In this document: positions 17,372-26,661 of the stretch, piece after piece
How the letters are laid out: each line of letters starts with the position of its first letter
Position numbering within the stretch: position 1 is the first letter of the stretch
Source: Brevundimonas sp.
GTDB lineage: Bacteria; Pseudomonadota; Alphaproteobacteria; Caulobacterales; Caulobacteraceae
Reading direction: 5' to 3'
DNA: 64,000 nucleotides
Assembly (NCBI GenBank): GCA_003248965.1
Contig: QFQU01000001.1
Coordinates: 120,850-184,849, forward strand
Made by a program: the position numbers and the translations under genes
Notes under the pieces: generated by a model
Databases searched by the model: none
The model's input: only the letters and a program-made list of their open reading frames with translations
What the model was told of the DNA's origin: nothing

Positions 17372-17794
17372 ATGACCGACGCCCGCCCCGCCCAAGGCCC
17401 GACTTCGGGCGTGACGCCCCATCTGACGATCCCGTCGCGCGGCGCCTCGGCGGCGGTGGACTTCTACATCATCGCCTTCGGGGCCGAGGTTCTGGATCGC
17501 CGCCTGGCCGACGACGGCGAGCGCCTGATGCACGCCCATCTGCGGATCAATGGCGCCAGCATCATGCTGAATGACGAGTTTCCCGAATACAGCGGCGTGC
17601 AGGACGTGCCCCCCGCCGGCGTGACCCTGCATCTTCAGGTCGCCGACCCCGACGCCTGGTGGACCCGCGCCCTGGTCGTCGGCGGCGCCGAACCGGTCCT
17701 GGACATGGCCGACCAGTTCTGGGGAGACCGCTACGGCGTCCTGCGCGACCCCTTCGGCCACACCTGGTCCATCGGTGGGCCGGCGAAGGGCTGA
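17372..17794 (+). CDS. VOC family protein (glyoxalase/PhnB-like)
   Basis: A 140-residue single-domain protein of the vicinal oxygen chelate superfamily. It opens with TPHLTIPSRGASAAVDFYIIAFGAEVL, contains MHAHLRINGASIMLNDEF and ends in RYGVLRDPFGHTWSIGG, all typical of PhnB-like members. Metal ligands of true glyoxalases are only partly recognisable, so no reaction is assigned. It is the only plus-strand gene in a 12-kb minus-strand run, placed between rarA and the zinc-ribbon gene, which it approaches to within seven bases. ATG 17372. Confidence 0.85.
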   Translation: MTDARPAQGPTSGVTPHLTIPSRGASAAVDFYIIAFGAEVLDRRLADDGERLMHAHLRINGASIMLNDEFPEYSGVQDVPPAGVTLHLQVADPDAWWTRALVVGGAEPVLDMADQFWGDRYGVLRDPFGHTWSIGGPAKG

Positions 17795-17801
17795 GATCGG
17801 A

Positions 17802-18089
17802 TCAGGCGCGTTTGACGCGCGTAACAGCCCAGGTGGCGGGCCAGCCAACACAGATCATTATCGCAAGCAAACCAAACACCCCGCCCCATTCTGCCGGAAA
17901 GCGATATCGGGCGCCCCAGAAAATCGACAACATCGCCAAGAAAAGCCAGAATGACTGAGCTTTCGGGACAACCAGCATGGTTTCGCAGCCTGAACAGGCG
18001 AATGGCGCGCCCAACCCGAATTGGGTCTTCATAAACGGGACGCGCGCGCCACATTCAGGACATGCAGGTCCCAAGACCTTCGACGGCAT
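17802..18089 (-). CDS. Zinc-ribbon membrane protein (hypothetical)
   Basis: A 95-residue protein with an N-terminal rubredoxin-like zinc ribbon: ACPECG and, about 20 residues later, ACSGCE (two CxxC pairs). Two hydrophobic helices follow (FWLFLAMLSIFWGA and VFGLLAIMICVGWPATWAV). Such ribbon-plus-membrane layouts are common in uncharacterised small proteins. ATG 18089 is preferred because GGATGGG lies about six bases upstream; a TTG at 18110 would add seven residues. Base composition is less GC-rich than its neighbours, which hints at a later arrival between rarA and the HtrA protease gene. Confidence 0.7.
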   Translation of the reverse strand: MPSKVLGPACPECGARVPFMKTQFGLGAPFACSGCETMLVVPKAQSFWLFLAMLSIFWGARYRFPAEWGGVFGLLAIMICVGWPATWAVTRVKRA

Positions 18090-18189
18090 GATGATCCCAT
18101 CCAGCGTCAAATTCTAAGACGTCGCAATCAACGCAGAACAACAAACCCGTCAACTCCAAATCGCATTGAAATGGGGGCTTGCGTTTGTT

Positions 18190-19593
18190 CTACCGCAACA
18201 CGCCCCGGATCTGACGGCCGCCGCGGTTGATGACGACCTCCCACGGGCCGCGACCGGAACTGGCGGCCTCGACGTCGCGGGCCGAGGCGATGGCGCGGCC
18301 GTTGATGCTGACGATCAGGTCGTTCTGGCGGAAGCCCGCCCGCGCCGCATAGCCGCGCCCCGACAATCCGGTGACGATCACCCCGCTGGCGAACGGATCA
18401 CCGCCCAGCCGGTCGGCCAGCGCCGGGTTCAGCGCCACCACCTCGGCCCCCGCGAACGGGCCGGAGCCGATGGTCACGCCCCCGTTGGGATCGGCGTCGC
18501 CCGGCAGGGGCTGGACCCGCGCCGTCAGGGTCTGGGCCCGCCCGTCGCGCAGGATGGCGACCTGCACCTGATCGTTGGGATTGCGCGAGCCGACGCGGTA
18601 GTTCAGCCCGCCCTGGTCGTTGATCTCCTGTCCGTCGACGGCGGTGATGACGTCGCCCTGGCGCACGCCCGCCCGCGCCGCCGGGCCGTTGGCGTAAACC
18701 TCCGTGACCACCAGACCCTGCGGCCGGCTCAGGCCCAGGCTGCCGGCGATGTCGCCGGTCACGGTGTCGCCCTTCACGCCCAGCCACGGCCTGACGACCT
18801 GTTTGGCGCCGCCCAGGGCCGAATCCACCACCCGCTTCACCATGGCCGCCGGCACAGCGAAACCGACCCCGGCCGAGGAGCCGGATCGCGAGAAGATGGC
18901 GGTGTTGATGCCGATCAGGTCGCCGTCCATGTCCACCAGCGCCCCGCCCGAATTGCCGGGATTGATGGCCGCGTCGGTCTGGATGAAGGAGCCTGAGTCG
19001 GAAATCCCCGTCTCGGTCCTGTTCAGGGCCGAGATGATGCCGTTCGTCACCGTCTGGCCCACGCCGAACGGATTGCCTATGGCCAGGACCAGATCGCCGA
19101 CCTGCTGCTGCTCCTGATCGTCGATGGCCAGAACCGGCAGACGGTCGTTGACGTTCTCCAGCCTCAGCACGGCGATGTCGCTGCGCTCGTCGGCCAGGAT
19201 GACGGTGGCGGGGAACTCGCGCCGGTCGTTCAGCACCACCTTGATCTGCTGGGCGCCGTCGATGACGTGGTTGTTCGTCACCACGATCCCGTCGGAACGC
19301 ACGATCACGCCCGATCCGACCGATTCAGCCACCCGCGCTTGGGGAATGCCGCCGCCGAAGAACTGGAAGAAGGGATCGGCCTGCACCCGCTGCACGCTAC
19401 GCGCCGAGATATTGACCACCGCCGGCGCCGCCGAGCGCACCACGGGCGCGAAGCTGGACTTCATGCCCGCCGCGTCCGACGGGGGGCTTCGCGTGGGCTG
19501 GGCGAACTCGCCCTCCTGCGCCTTGGAGCTTTGCGGATTGCCGCAGGCCGACAAGGCCAGGGCGGCGGCGAGCACGATCGATCGGGTCTTCAT
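18190..19593 (-). CDS. Do/HtrA-family serine endopeptidase (DegP/DegQ-like lipoprotein)
   Basis: A 467-residue periplasmic quality-control protease. The signal peptide ends in a lipobox (LSAC, Cys17), so it is predicted to be lipid-anchored. The trypsin-like domain has the triad His109 (TNNHVID), Asp139 (RSDIAVLRL) and Ser215 (NPGNSGGAL). Two PDZ domains follow, about residues 265-350 and 375-467. ATG 19593 follows GGATGA; ATG 19599 is possible. It is encoded downstream of an MFS gene and forms part of the HtrA-rarA-crcB-rluC-ATP12 neighbourhood common in alphaproteobacteria. DegP versus DegQ cannot be resolved. Confidence 0.93.
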   Translation of the reverse strand: MKTRSIVLAAALALSACGNPQSSKAQEGEFAQPTRSPPSDAAGMKSSFAPVVRSAAPAVVNISARSVQRVQADPFFQFFGGGIPQARVAESVGSGVIVRSDGIVVTNNHVIDGAQQIKVVLNDRREFPATVILADERSDIAVLRLENVNDRLPVLAIDDQEQQQVGDLVLAIGNPFGVGQTVTNGIISALNRTETGISDSGSFIQTDAAINPGNSGGALVDMDGDLIGINTAIFSRSGSSAGVGFAVPAAMVKRVVDSALGGAKQVVRPWLGVKGDTVTGDIAGSLGLSRPQGLVVTEVYANGPAARAGVRQGDVITAVDGQEINDQGGLNYRVGSRNPNDQVQVAILRDGRAQTLTARVQPLPGDADPNGGVTIGSGPFAGAEVVALNPALADRLGGDPFASGVIVTGLSGRGYAARAGFRQNDLIVSINGRAIASARDVEAASSGRGPWEVVINRGGRQIRGVLR

Positions 19594-19652
19594 GGTCATC
19601 CGAGGAGAACAGGCTTCAAGCCTCGCCATACCGCACCCAGTTTCGGGCCGGA

Positions 19653-20963
19653 TCAAGGCGTGGGCGCGTCATCAACGGCCAGGGTTTCGGCGCGTTCCGC
19701 CCGCCGGGCCGTGATCCAGCCGATGACGCCCGCCAACAACAGCACCAGGGCCGAGATGTAGAAGCTGAGACCCGGTGAATGGACGACCGCATCGATCAGA
19801 CCCAGGCCCTGCCGATCCAGCCAGCGGGTCAACGGCTCGAATCCGCCGCCCACCGACAACGAATAGACCCAGCCGAAGAACAGGGGCGATGCGACCCCGG
19901 CGATGGAGGCCACGCTCATGGTCGCGCCCTGCAGCTGGCCCTGCTCGCTCTCGGACACCTGGCGCGTCATCAGGGACTGCAGCGTCGGCATGGCCAAGCC
20001 CCACAGGGCGTTGGGCAGCATGGCCGCCACGAAGGCCCAGCCCGTCGGCGCCCAGCCCATCAGGGCGATCCCGATAGTGCCGCCGACCAGTCCCAGCAGC
20101 ATGGTCTTGCGGTCGCCCAGCGCCTTCGTGACGGGCCCGACCACCAGTCCCTGCATCCCCATGTCCAGAAGGCCGACCATGGCCAGCAGCATCCCGACCT
20201 CGCGCGGGCCCCAGCCATAGCGATACTGGGCGTACAGCACGAAGACCGCCGAAAAGACGTGGTGGGCGAAATGCAGCAGGAAGGTCACGCCCGCCAGGCC
20301 CGTCAGTTCGGGATGGCGGCCCAGCAGCACCATGGCCCCGACCGGATTGGCGCGCCGCCAGCTAAACCTCATCCGCTTCTCCACCGCCAGACTCTCGGGC
20401 AGGATGATCAAACCATACAGGAAGGCCAGACCCGACATGGCGGCGGCGGCCCAGAACGGCGCGCGCGGCCCGATCTCTCCCAGGAACCCGCCGATCACCG
20501 GCCCCAGGACGAACCCGCCCGAGAAGGCCGCTCCGATCAGCCCATAGGCCTTGGCCCGCCCCTCCGGCGGCGTCACATCGGCCATATAGGCGTAGATGGT
20601 GGTGAAGCTGGACGAGGTGACGCCGGCCACGATCCGCCCCAGCGCCAGCCACCACAGGTTGGGCGCCAAGGCCATCAGCACATAGTCGATGGCCAGGCCC
20701 GCGCAGCTCAGCAGGATGACCGGGCGTCGCCCGTACTGATCCGACAGCGACCCGATGATCGGCGAGGCGACGAACTGCATCCCGGCCCATAGGGCCACGA
20801 ACACGCCGTTGATGATCCCCGCGCGGGCGTTGGAGCCGACGAAGTCCTCGATCAACTGCGGCAGGACGGGAATGATGATCCCCATCGCCACGATGTCGAG
20901 CACGGCCGTCACGAAGATGAAGCCGATGGCCGCCTTCAGCCGCTTTTCCGGAATGATCGACAT
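19653..20963 (-). CDS. MFS transporter, TetA/TCR-like
   Basis: A 436-residue inner-membrane transporter with about 12 hydrophobic helices. The major-facilitator loop 2-3 motif appears as GSLSDQYGRRPVILL near residue 72, with helix 1 reading TAVLDIVAMGIIIPVLP as in tetracycline-type drug:proton antiporters. The motif C region is FSGGFVLGPVIGGFLG. The substrate is unknown: the TetA-like clade includes many chromosomal members with no resistance phenotype. It shares a strand with the downstream HtrA gene across 59 bp. No adjacent TetR-type regulator is present. Confidence 0.88.
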   Translation of the reverse strand: MSIIPEKRLKAAIGFIFVTAVLDIVAMGIIIPVLPQLIEDFVGSNARAGIINGVFVALWAGMQFVASPIIGSLSDQYGRRPVILLSCAGLAIDYVLMALAPNLWWLALGRIVAGVTSSSFTTIYAYMADVTPPEGRAKAYGLIGAAFSGGFVLGPVIGGFLGEIGPRAPFWAAAAMSGLAFLYGLIILPESLAVEKRMRFSWRRANPVGAMVLLGRHPELTGLAGVTFLLHFAHHVFSAVFVLYAQYRYGWGPREVGMLLAMVGLLDMGMQGLVVGPVTKALGDRKTMLLGLVGGTIGIALMGWAPTGWAFVAAMLPNALWGLAMPTLQSLMTRQVSESEQGQLQGATMSVASIAGVASPLFFGWVYSLSVGGGFEPLTRWLDRQGLGLIDAVVHSPGLSFYISALVLLLAGVIGWITARRAERAETLAVDDAPTP

Positions 20964-21029
20964 GGCCGCCCTGACGCAAAGGAAACCGCGCCTTCTAGCG
21001 ACGGAACGCTCCGCCGGACAGGCCCAGCG

Positions 21030-21812
21030 TCAGATCAGGCCGGCCAGGGGCGAGGACGGGTCGGCGTACATCCGTTTCGGCATGCGTCCGGCCAGATAGG
21101 CGTCGCGGCCGGCGATGACGGCGTGTTTCATGGCGCGAGCCATGCGGATGGGGTCTTTCGCCCCGGCGATGGCGGTGTTCATCAGGACGGCGTCGCAGCC
21201 CAGCTCCATCGCCAGGGTCGCATCCGACGCCGTGCCGACGCCGGCGTCCACCAGAACCGGCACCTTGGCCTGTTCCACGATCAGGCGGACGTTGATGGGG
21301 TTCTGAAGGCCTAGGCCCGAGCCGATGGGGGCGGCGGCGGGCATGATGGCGGCGGCGCCGGCGTCCTCCAGCCGCTTGGCCATGACCACGTCGTCGGTGC
21401 AATAGACCATGACGTCGAAGCCGTCCTTGATCAGCAGGTCCAGCGCCCGCAGCGTCTCGATCATGTCGGGATAGAGGTGGGCGGTGTTGGACAGCACCTC
21501 CAGCTTGACCAGGTTCCAGCCCCCCGCCTCGCGCGCCAGGCGCAGGGTTCGCACCGCGTCCTCCCCGGTGAAACAGCCAGCGGTGTTGGGCAGGAAGGTG
21601 AAGCGATCCGGTTTCACATAGTCCACCAGCATCGGCTGGCTCGGGTCAGACAGGTTCACGCGACGCACGGCCACGGTCACGATCTCGGCCCCCGCAGCCT
21701 CGGCGGCGGCGGCGTTCTGGGCGTAGTCGGCGTATTTGCCGGTGCCCACGATCAGGCGCGAGGTGAAGGTGCGGCCGGCGACGGACCAGGTTTCGGAGGC
21801 TGTATCGGTCAT
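21030..21812 (-). CDS. thiG: Thiazole synthase ThiG
   Basis: Builds the thiazole phosphate ring of thiamine from deoxyxylulose phosphate, iminoglycine and ThiS thiocarboxylate. The TIM-barrel protein is 260 residues long, as expected. The Schiff-base lysine is Lys103 in LVKLEVLSNT, and the phosphate-binding stretch VDAGVGTASDATLAMELG is present near residue 185. It lies 61 bases downstream of thiS and is presumably co-transcribed. No thiE, thiF or thiC is in the window. ThiO, encoded 15 kb away, would supply the glycine-derived substrate. Confidence 0.96.
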   Translation of the reverse strand: MTDTASETWSVAGRTFTSRLIVGTGKYADYAQNAAAAEAAGAEIVTVAVRRVNLSDPSQPMLVDYVKPDRFTFLPNTAGCFTGEDAVRTLRLAREAGGWNLVKLEVLSNTAHLYPDMIETLRALDLLIKDGFDVMVYCTDDVVMAKRLEDAGAAAIMPAAAPIGSGLGLQNPINVRLIVEQAKVPVLVDAGVGTASDATLAMELGCDAVLMNTAIAGAKDPIRMARAMKHAVIAGRDAYLAGRMPKRMYADPSSPLAGLI

Positions 21813-21873
21813 GGACCTGACCTAAACACCCCGGCGCGTCAGGGAAAGGCGTCGTTGCGGGATTTGATCGCGT

Positions 21874-22074
21874 TCAACCGCCTCCGACGAACTGCACCAG
21901 TTCGATGCGGTCGCCTTCCGCCACAGGTGTCGCGCCATGCAGCGACTTGGGCACGATTTCCAGATTGCGCTCCACCGCCACCTTGCGAGGATCGAGCGAC
22001 ACCTCCTCGACCAAGGCCAGGATGGTCTGCGCCTGGACTTGGCGCGGTTCGCCGTTCAACTGGATCTGAGGCAT
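21874..22074 (-). CDS. thiS: Sulfur carrier protein ThiS
   Basis: A 66-residue ubiquitin-like protein that carries sulfur as a C-terminal thiocarboxylate for thiazole formation. It begins MPQIQLNGEPRQV and ends in VGGG, providing the required Gly-Gly terminus with one extra glycine preceding it. A GGGAG ribosome site lies seven bases before the ATG at 22074. It precedes thiG on the same strand. No TPP riboswitch was found in the 70-bp gap upstream; that gap is preceded by a very small membrane-peptide gene on the same strand. Confidence 0.93.
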   Translation of the reverse strand: MPQIQLNGEPRQVQAQTILALVEEVSLDPRKVAVERNLEIVPKSLHGATPVAEGDRIELVQFVGGG

Positions 22075-22144
22075 GAAAGAGCTCCCGGACGCGTGCGCCG
22101 CCGGGACATAGAGGCTGCGACGCCTGCGCGCCAGCCGTCAGCCG

Positions 22145-22240
22145 TCAGCCGATCTCCAGCACGAAGGCGCCGACCGCGACCGCCAGGGCGGCGCAGGCGG
22201 CCATCGCCACGCGAAGAAACATTTTGCCGTTCTGGAGCAT
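22145..22240 (-). CDS. 31-residue single-pass membrane peptide (small ORF)
   Basis: A short gene too small for routine calling. It encodes 31 residues: a charged N-terminus (MLQNGKMFLR) followed by an alanine/valine-rich helix (VAMAACAALAVAVGAFVLE) long enough to span a membrane once. The strongest evidence is a near-perfect Shine-Dalgarno, AAGGAGG, six bases upstream of the ATG at 22240. It precedes thiS on the same strand with a 70-bp gap. I do not recognise the family. It may be a leader or a membrane-protein modulator, and homologue conservation has not been checked. Confidence 0.55.
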   Translation of the reverse strand: MLQNGKMFLRVAMAACAALAVAVGAFVLEIG

Positions 22241-22354
22241 TGCGCCCTCCTTGGCCCCGTCCCCGCGAGGGACGGATGCGGCGCGCATTGCGAAATCCGG
22301 GCCAACCGCCTTGGCCGACCATGCCCTTGGGGAAACTTCACTCACCTGGACCGT

Positions 22355-22382
22355 TTGACCCGCGCCGCGCGTCGGCTAAAAG
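22355..22382 (+). promoter_or_regulatory. Housekeeping-type promoter for aroQ-accBC
   Basis: TTGACC at 22355-22360 and GCTAAAAG at 22375-22382 are separated by 14 bases, matching the Caulobacter housekeeping consensus TTGAC-N10-14-GCTANAWC. The expected transcription start is about 35 bases upstream of aroQ. Confidence 0.55.
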
Positions 22383-22421
22383 GCCCCTCTTGTGCTGCAA
22401 ACGCCGCCGATTCCGGAGCCC

Positions 22422-22868
22422 ATGGCCGAAACGCCTGTCATCCACGTGCTGAACGGCCCCAATCTGAACCTGCTCGGGGTTCGGGAGCCGGACATCTATG
22501 GCCGCGACACCCTGGCGGACATCGAGCAGCGGTGCGTCAAGGCGGCCGGCGGGGCCGAGATCGTGTTCCGCCAGACCAACCACGAGGGCATGCTGATCGA
22601 CTGGATCCAGGAGGCGCGTGAAAGCGCGGACGCCCTGATCCTGAATCCCGCCGCCTATGGGCATACGTCGGTGGCGCTGCACGATGCGCTGAAGACGCTG
22701 TCGATCCCGGTGATCGAGCTGCATCTGTCCAACCCGGCGGCGCGCGAGGCGTTTCGCCATCACTCCTATGTGTCGTCCGCGGCGACCGGCGTCATCGCCG
22801 GCTTCGGCGCGCACGGCTATGAATTGGCCGTCCAGGCGGCCCTCAACCTGATCCGGGAACGGCCCTGA
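22422..22868 (+). CDS. aroQ: Type II 3-dehydroquinate dehydratase
   Basis: Dehydrates 3-dehydroquinate to 3-dehydroshikimate, step three of the shikimate pathway. The 148-residue length and motifs fit type II enzymes: LNGPNLNLLG at residues 10-19, the flexible lid with Arg21 and catalytic Tyr26 (REPDIYG), NPAAYGHTS with His81, and ELHLSN with His101. ATG 22422 is preceded by GGAG; an upstream ATG-like start (22392) would add ten residues. It heads the aroQ-accB-accC cluster, an arrangement widely kept in alphaproteobacteria. Confidence 0.96.
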   Translation: MAETPVIHVLNGPNLNLLGVREPDIYGRDTLADIEQRCVKAAGGAEIVFRQTNHEGMLIDWIQEARESADALILNPAAYGHTSVALHDALKTLSIPVIELHLSNPAAREAFRHHSYVSSAATGVIAGFGAHGYELAVQAALNLIRERP

Positions 22869-22913
22869 AGGCCGCCCGTTCGCTTACACACACGAAAGAC
22901 AAGGCGCATTCCA

Positions 22914-23408
22914 ATGGCCGATGACAAGAAACACGCCGAGATCGACGCCGCCCTGGTCCGCCAGCTGGCCGAAATCCTGAACGAGACCGATCTGACCGAA
23001 GTCGAGGTCGAGCGCGGCGAACTGCGAATCCGCGTCGCCCGCGAAGTCACCGTCAACGCCGCCCCGGTGCAGTACGCCGCCGCTCCCGCTCCCGCTCCGA
23101 TCGCCGCGCCCGCTGCCGCCGCCGCCCCGGTTTCGATGCCGTCCGATCCCGCCACCATCGTCGCCCGCGCCGGCGAAGAGGTGAAGTCGCCGATGGTCGG
23201 CACCGCCTATCTGCAGCCCTCGCCGGAAGCCGCGCCGTTCGTCCAGCCGGGCGACAAGGTCAAGAAGGGCCAGACCCTGCTGATCGTCGAGGCGATGAAG
23301 ACCATGAACCCGATCCAGGCGCCGCGCGACGGCGTGGTGGCGGACATTCTGGTCGGCGACGGCCAGCCGATCGAATTCGGCGAACCGCTCGTCCTGCTGG
23401 AAGCCTAA
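22914..23408 (+). CDS. accB: Biotin carboxyl carrier protein of acetyl-CoA carboxylase
   Basis: Carries biotin between the carboxylase and carboxyltransferase parts of acetyl-CoA carboxylase. The 164 residues comprise an N-terminal helix region, an alanine/proline hinge (about residues 48-76) and a C-terminal biotinyl domain. The biotinylation site is Lys129 in EAMKTMNPI; E. coli has EAMKMMN, so the residue after the lysine is Thr here. Lies 45 bases after aroQ and nine before accC, so one transcript is expected. Confidence 0.95.
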   Translation: MADDKKHAEIDAALVRQLAEILNETDLTEVEVERGELRIRVAREVTVNAAPVQYAAAPAPAPIAAPAAAAAPVSMPSDPATIVARAGEEVKSPMVGTAYLQPSPEAAPFVQPGDKVKKGQTLLIVEAMKTMNPIQAPRDGVVADILVGDGQPIEFGEPLVLLEA

Positions 23409-23417
23409 GGCGCCGCG

Positions 23418-24770
<1,353 letters not shown>

Positions 24771-25458
24771 CCGACCCCGATTTCAGCGCCAGCGGGCCTT
24801 TCGGCGGTTTCGGCCCCGAGGACCTGCTGGCCTGTTACGCCCGGGGCGTGTTTCCGATGGCCGAGACGCGCGACGATCCGCGCGTCTTCATCGTCGAGCC
24901 GGACCAGCGGGGCGTCATACCGCTGGACGCCTTCCACATCCCCAGCCGCCTGCGCCGGACCGTGCGGGCCGAACCCTTCGACATCCGCATCGACACGGCG
25001 TTCGAGGCGGTCTTGGACGGCTGCGCCGCGGCTCAAGGGAAGGATCGCCAGGACACCTGGATCAACGGCCCGATCCGGCGACTGTACTCGGCCCTGTTCG
25101 CCATGGGCCATGTCCATTCCATCGAATGCTGGCGGGACGAGCGGCTGGTCGGGGGGCTGTACGGCGTGTCCCTGGGCGGCGCCTTCTTCGGCGAGAGCAT
25201 GTTCAGCCGCGAACGCGACGCCTCCAAGGTCGCGCTGGTCCATCTGGTCGCGCGCCTCAGAACCGGCGGCTGGACCCTCCTGGACGCCCAGTTCCTGACC
25301 GAACATCTCAGCCAGTTCGGCGCCCTGGAAACGCCTCAGGCGGCCTATCTCCGCCGCTTGAAGCCCGCCCTGACGGTCAGGCCCGACCTCTCCGCCCTTA
25401 CCGCCTCCCTGACCGGCGTCGAAGCCGTCGCACGGGCCCTGGCCGCCCCCTGACGACC

Positions 25459-25490
25459 TGTCCGGACACGATCGAAGGCCTGTCCGGACA
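25459..25490. promoter_or_regulatory. Two TGTCCGGACA palindromes (operator-like)
   Basis: The 10-bp palindrome TGTCCGGACA occurs twice, at 25459-25468 and 25481-25490, 22 bp apart (about two helical turns). The second extends to a 14-bp perfect palindrome. Both lie in the 81-bp gap between aat and lepB, just before a hairpin at 25498-25514. Confidence 0.5.
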
Positions 25491-25497
25491 GGGTTTC

Positions 25498-25514
25498 GCT
25501 GGCGTGCCGCCAGC
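25498..25514 (+). other. Stem-loop before lepB
   Basis: GCTGGCG, loop TGC, CGCCAGC: a perfect 7-bp hairpin 20 bases upstream of the lepB start. No T run follows, so an attenuation or mRNA-stability role is more likely than a classical terminator. Confidence 0.4.
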
Positions 25515-25534
25515 CGGGGATCGCATCAGGGGGC

Positions 25535-26299
25535 ATGACCCAAGCCAAAGTCCAAGCCTCGCCCCACCCGTCCCTGTGGCGTGAAATCCAGGAGGTCGCC
25601 GCCACCCTGGCTATCGCCCTGATCGTGGCCGTCCTGCTGAGGATCGTCCTGTTCCAGCCCTTCACCATCCCCTCCTCCTCGATGGAACCGGGCCTGGTCA
25701 CTGGCGACTACATCGTGGTGTCGCAGTTTTCCTATGGCTGGAGTGCGGCCTCCCTTCCACTGAACTCTCATATGTCGAAAGGCCGGCTGTTCGGCCACGG
25801 CCCGGCGCGCGGCGACGTCGTGGTGTTTCGCCGCCCGCACGATCCAGGGCAGGTTTGGATCAAACGCGTCATCGGCCTGCCGGGCGATGCGGTTCAGGTC
25901 CGCCAGGGCGTGGTCCATGTCAACGGACGGCCCATCCCCCGCACGCCCCTGCGCCTGACCTATGACAAGGACGCGCCTCAACGGCGGGTGCTGGAGGCGC
26001 GCGAAACCCTGTCCGACGGCCGCACCTACCTCACCTATGACGCCGGGTCCGGCCTGCCCGGAGACGACACTCCCGTCTATCGTGTTCCGCAGGGCCAATA
26101 TTTCATGATGGGCGACAACCGCGACAATTCGCTGGACAGCCGCTGGCCGGCGGACCTGGGCGTCGGCTTTCTGCCGGCCGGGAACATCGTGGGCCGCGCC
26201 GAATGGGTTCTGGCCTCGTGGAACCCCGGCGCCAGCCTGTTCAAGCCCTGGACCTGGCTGAACCTGCGGCCCGACCGCTTCCTGGTCCGTATCCGCTAA
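25535..26299 (+). CDS. lepB: Signal peptidase I
   Basis: Membrane-bound serine protease that removes signal peptides from exported proteins. One N-terminal membrane helix (AATLAIALIVAVLLRIVLF, residues 22-40) precedes the catalytic Ser49 (SSSMEPGL) and Lys110 (WIKRVIGLPGD) dyad. The later boxes are GDNRDNSLDSRWP and VGRAEWV. The 254-residue size is slightly compact. Its position between aat and the DUF2155 operon is unusual for the main lepB, which is normally near rnc or acpS, so this is probably a second copy. Preceded by paired palindromes. Its stop shares bases with the convergent RHH/EF-hand gene. Confidence 0.92.
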   Translation: MTQAKVQASPHPSLWREIQEVAATLAIALIVAVLLRIVLFQPFTIPSSSMEPGLVTGDYIVVSQFSYGWSAASLPLNSHMSKGRLFGHGPARGDVVVFRRPHDPGQVWIKRVIGLPGDAVQVRQGVVHVNGRPIPRTPLRLTYDKDAPQRRVLEARETLSDGRTYLTYDAGSGLPGDDTPVYRVPQGQYFMMGDNRDNSLDSRWPADLGVGFLPAGNIVGRAEWVLASWNPGASLFKPWTWLNLRPDRFLVRIR

Positions 26300-26637
26300 C
26301 GCGCCAGATATTCGTCGCGGCTCAGAACGCCGTCGTGATTGCGGTCCAGCCGCTCGAACCGTTCGGCGCCCGGCCCGTTCGACTGGGCCAGCGACGGGGC
26401 CGCCACCGCTCCCAGCGCCAGTCCGGCCACGGCGGCGACGACAAGGGCCCGCCAGCCGCTGAGGGTCTTCGCCCGAGGGCGAGCGCCGCCGGCCAGCTCG
26501 GCCTCGATGAATTGACGGATGGCGTCGCTGGCCGTGCGCCCTTCGGCGCGACATCGGTCCATGAAGGCGGTCTTGACCGGATGCGACAGTCGGATCTCGA
26601 CCGTTTCGCTCTTCTTCGGCGCTCTTTGACGGCTCAT
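26296..26637 (-). CDS. RHH domain, membrane helix and EF-hand protein
   Basis: A 113-residue protein with an unusual order of parts. Residues 10-49 (ETVEIRLSHPVKTAFMDRC... through IRQFIEAEL) look like an Arc-type ribbon-helix-helix DNA-binding domain. Residues 62-80 form a hydrophobic helix ending in AAPSLAQ, which resembles a signal-peptidase site. Residues 98-109 are a canonical EF-hand loop (DRNHDGVLSRDE) with ligands at Asp98, Asn100, Asp102, Ser106 and Glu109. The predicted topology puts DNA binding in the cytoplasm and calcium binding outside. It converges on lepB. The function is inferred only. Confidence 0.75.
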   Translation of the reverse strand: MSRQRAPKKSETVEIRLSHPVKTAFMDRCRAEGRTASDAIRQFIEAELAGGARPRAKTLSGWRALVVAAVAGLALGAVAAPSLAQSNGPGAERFERLDRNHDGVLSRDEYLAR

Positions 26638-26661
26638 CGCGGCGTCCTTTCGGCGCGGCGG

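Noticed and set aside
22075..22144. TPP riboswitch upstream of thiS
   Set aside because: The gap is only 70 bases and lacks the conserved CUGAGA core.
26296..26637. RHH antitoxin of a toxin-antitoxin pair
   Set aside because: The neighbour on the other strand is a signal peptidase, not a small toxin, and the protein carries a membrane helix and EF-hand not seen in antitoxins.
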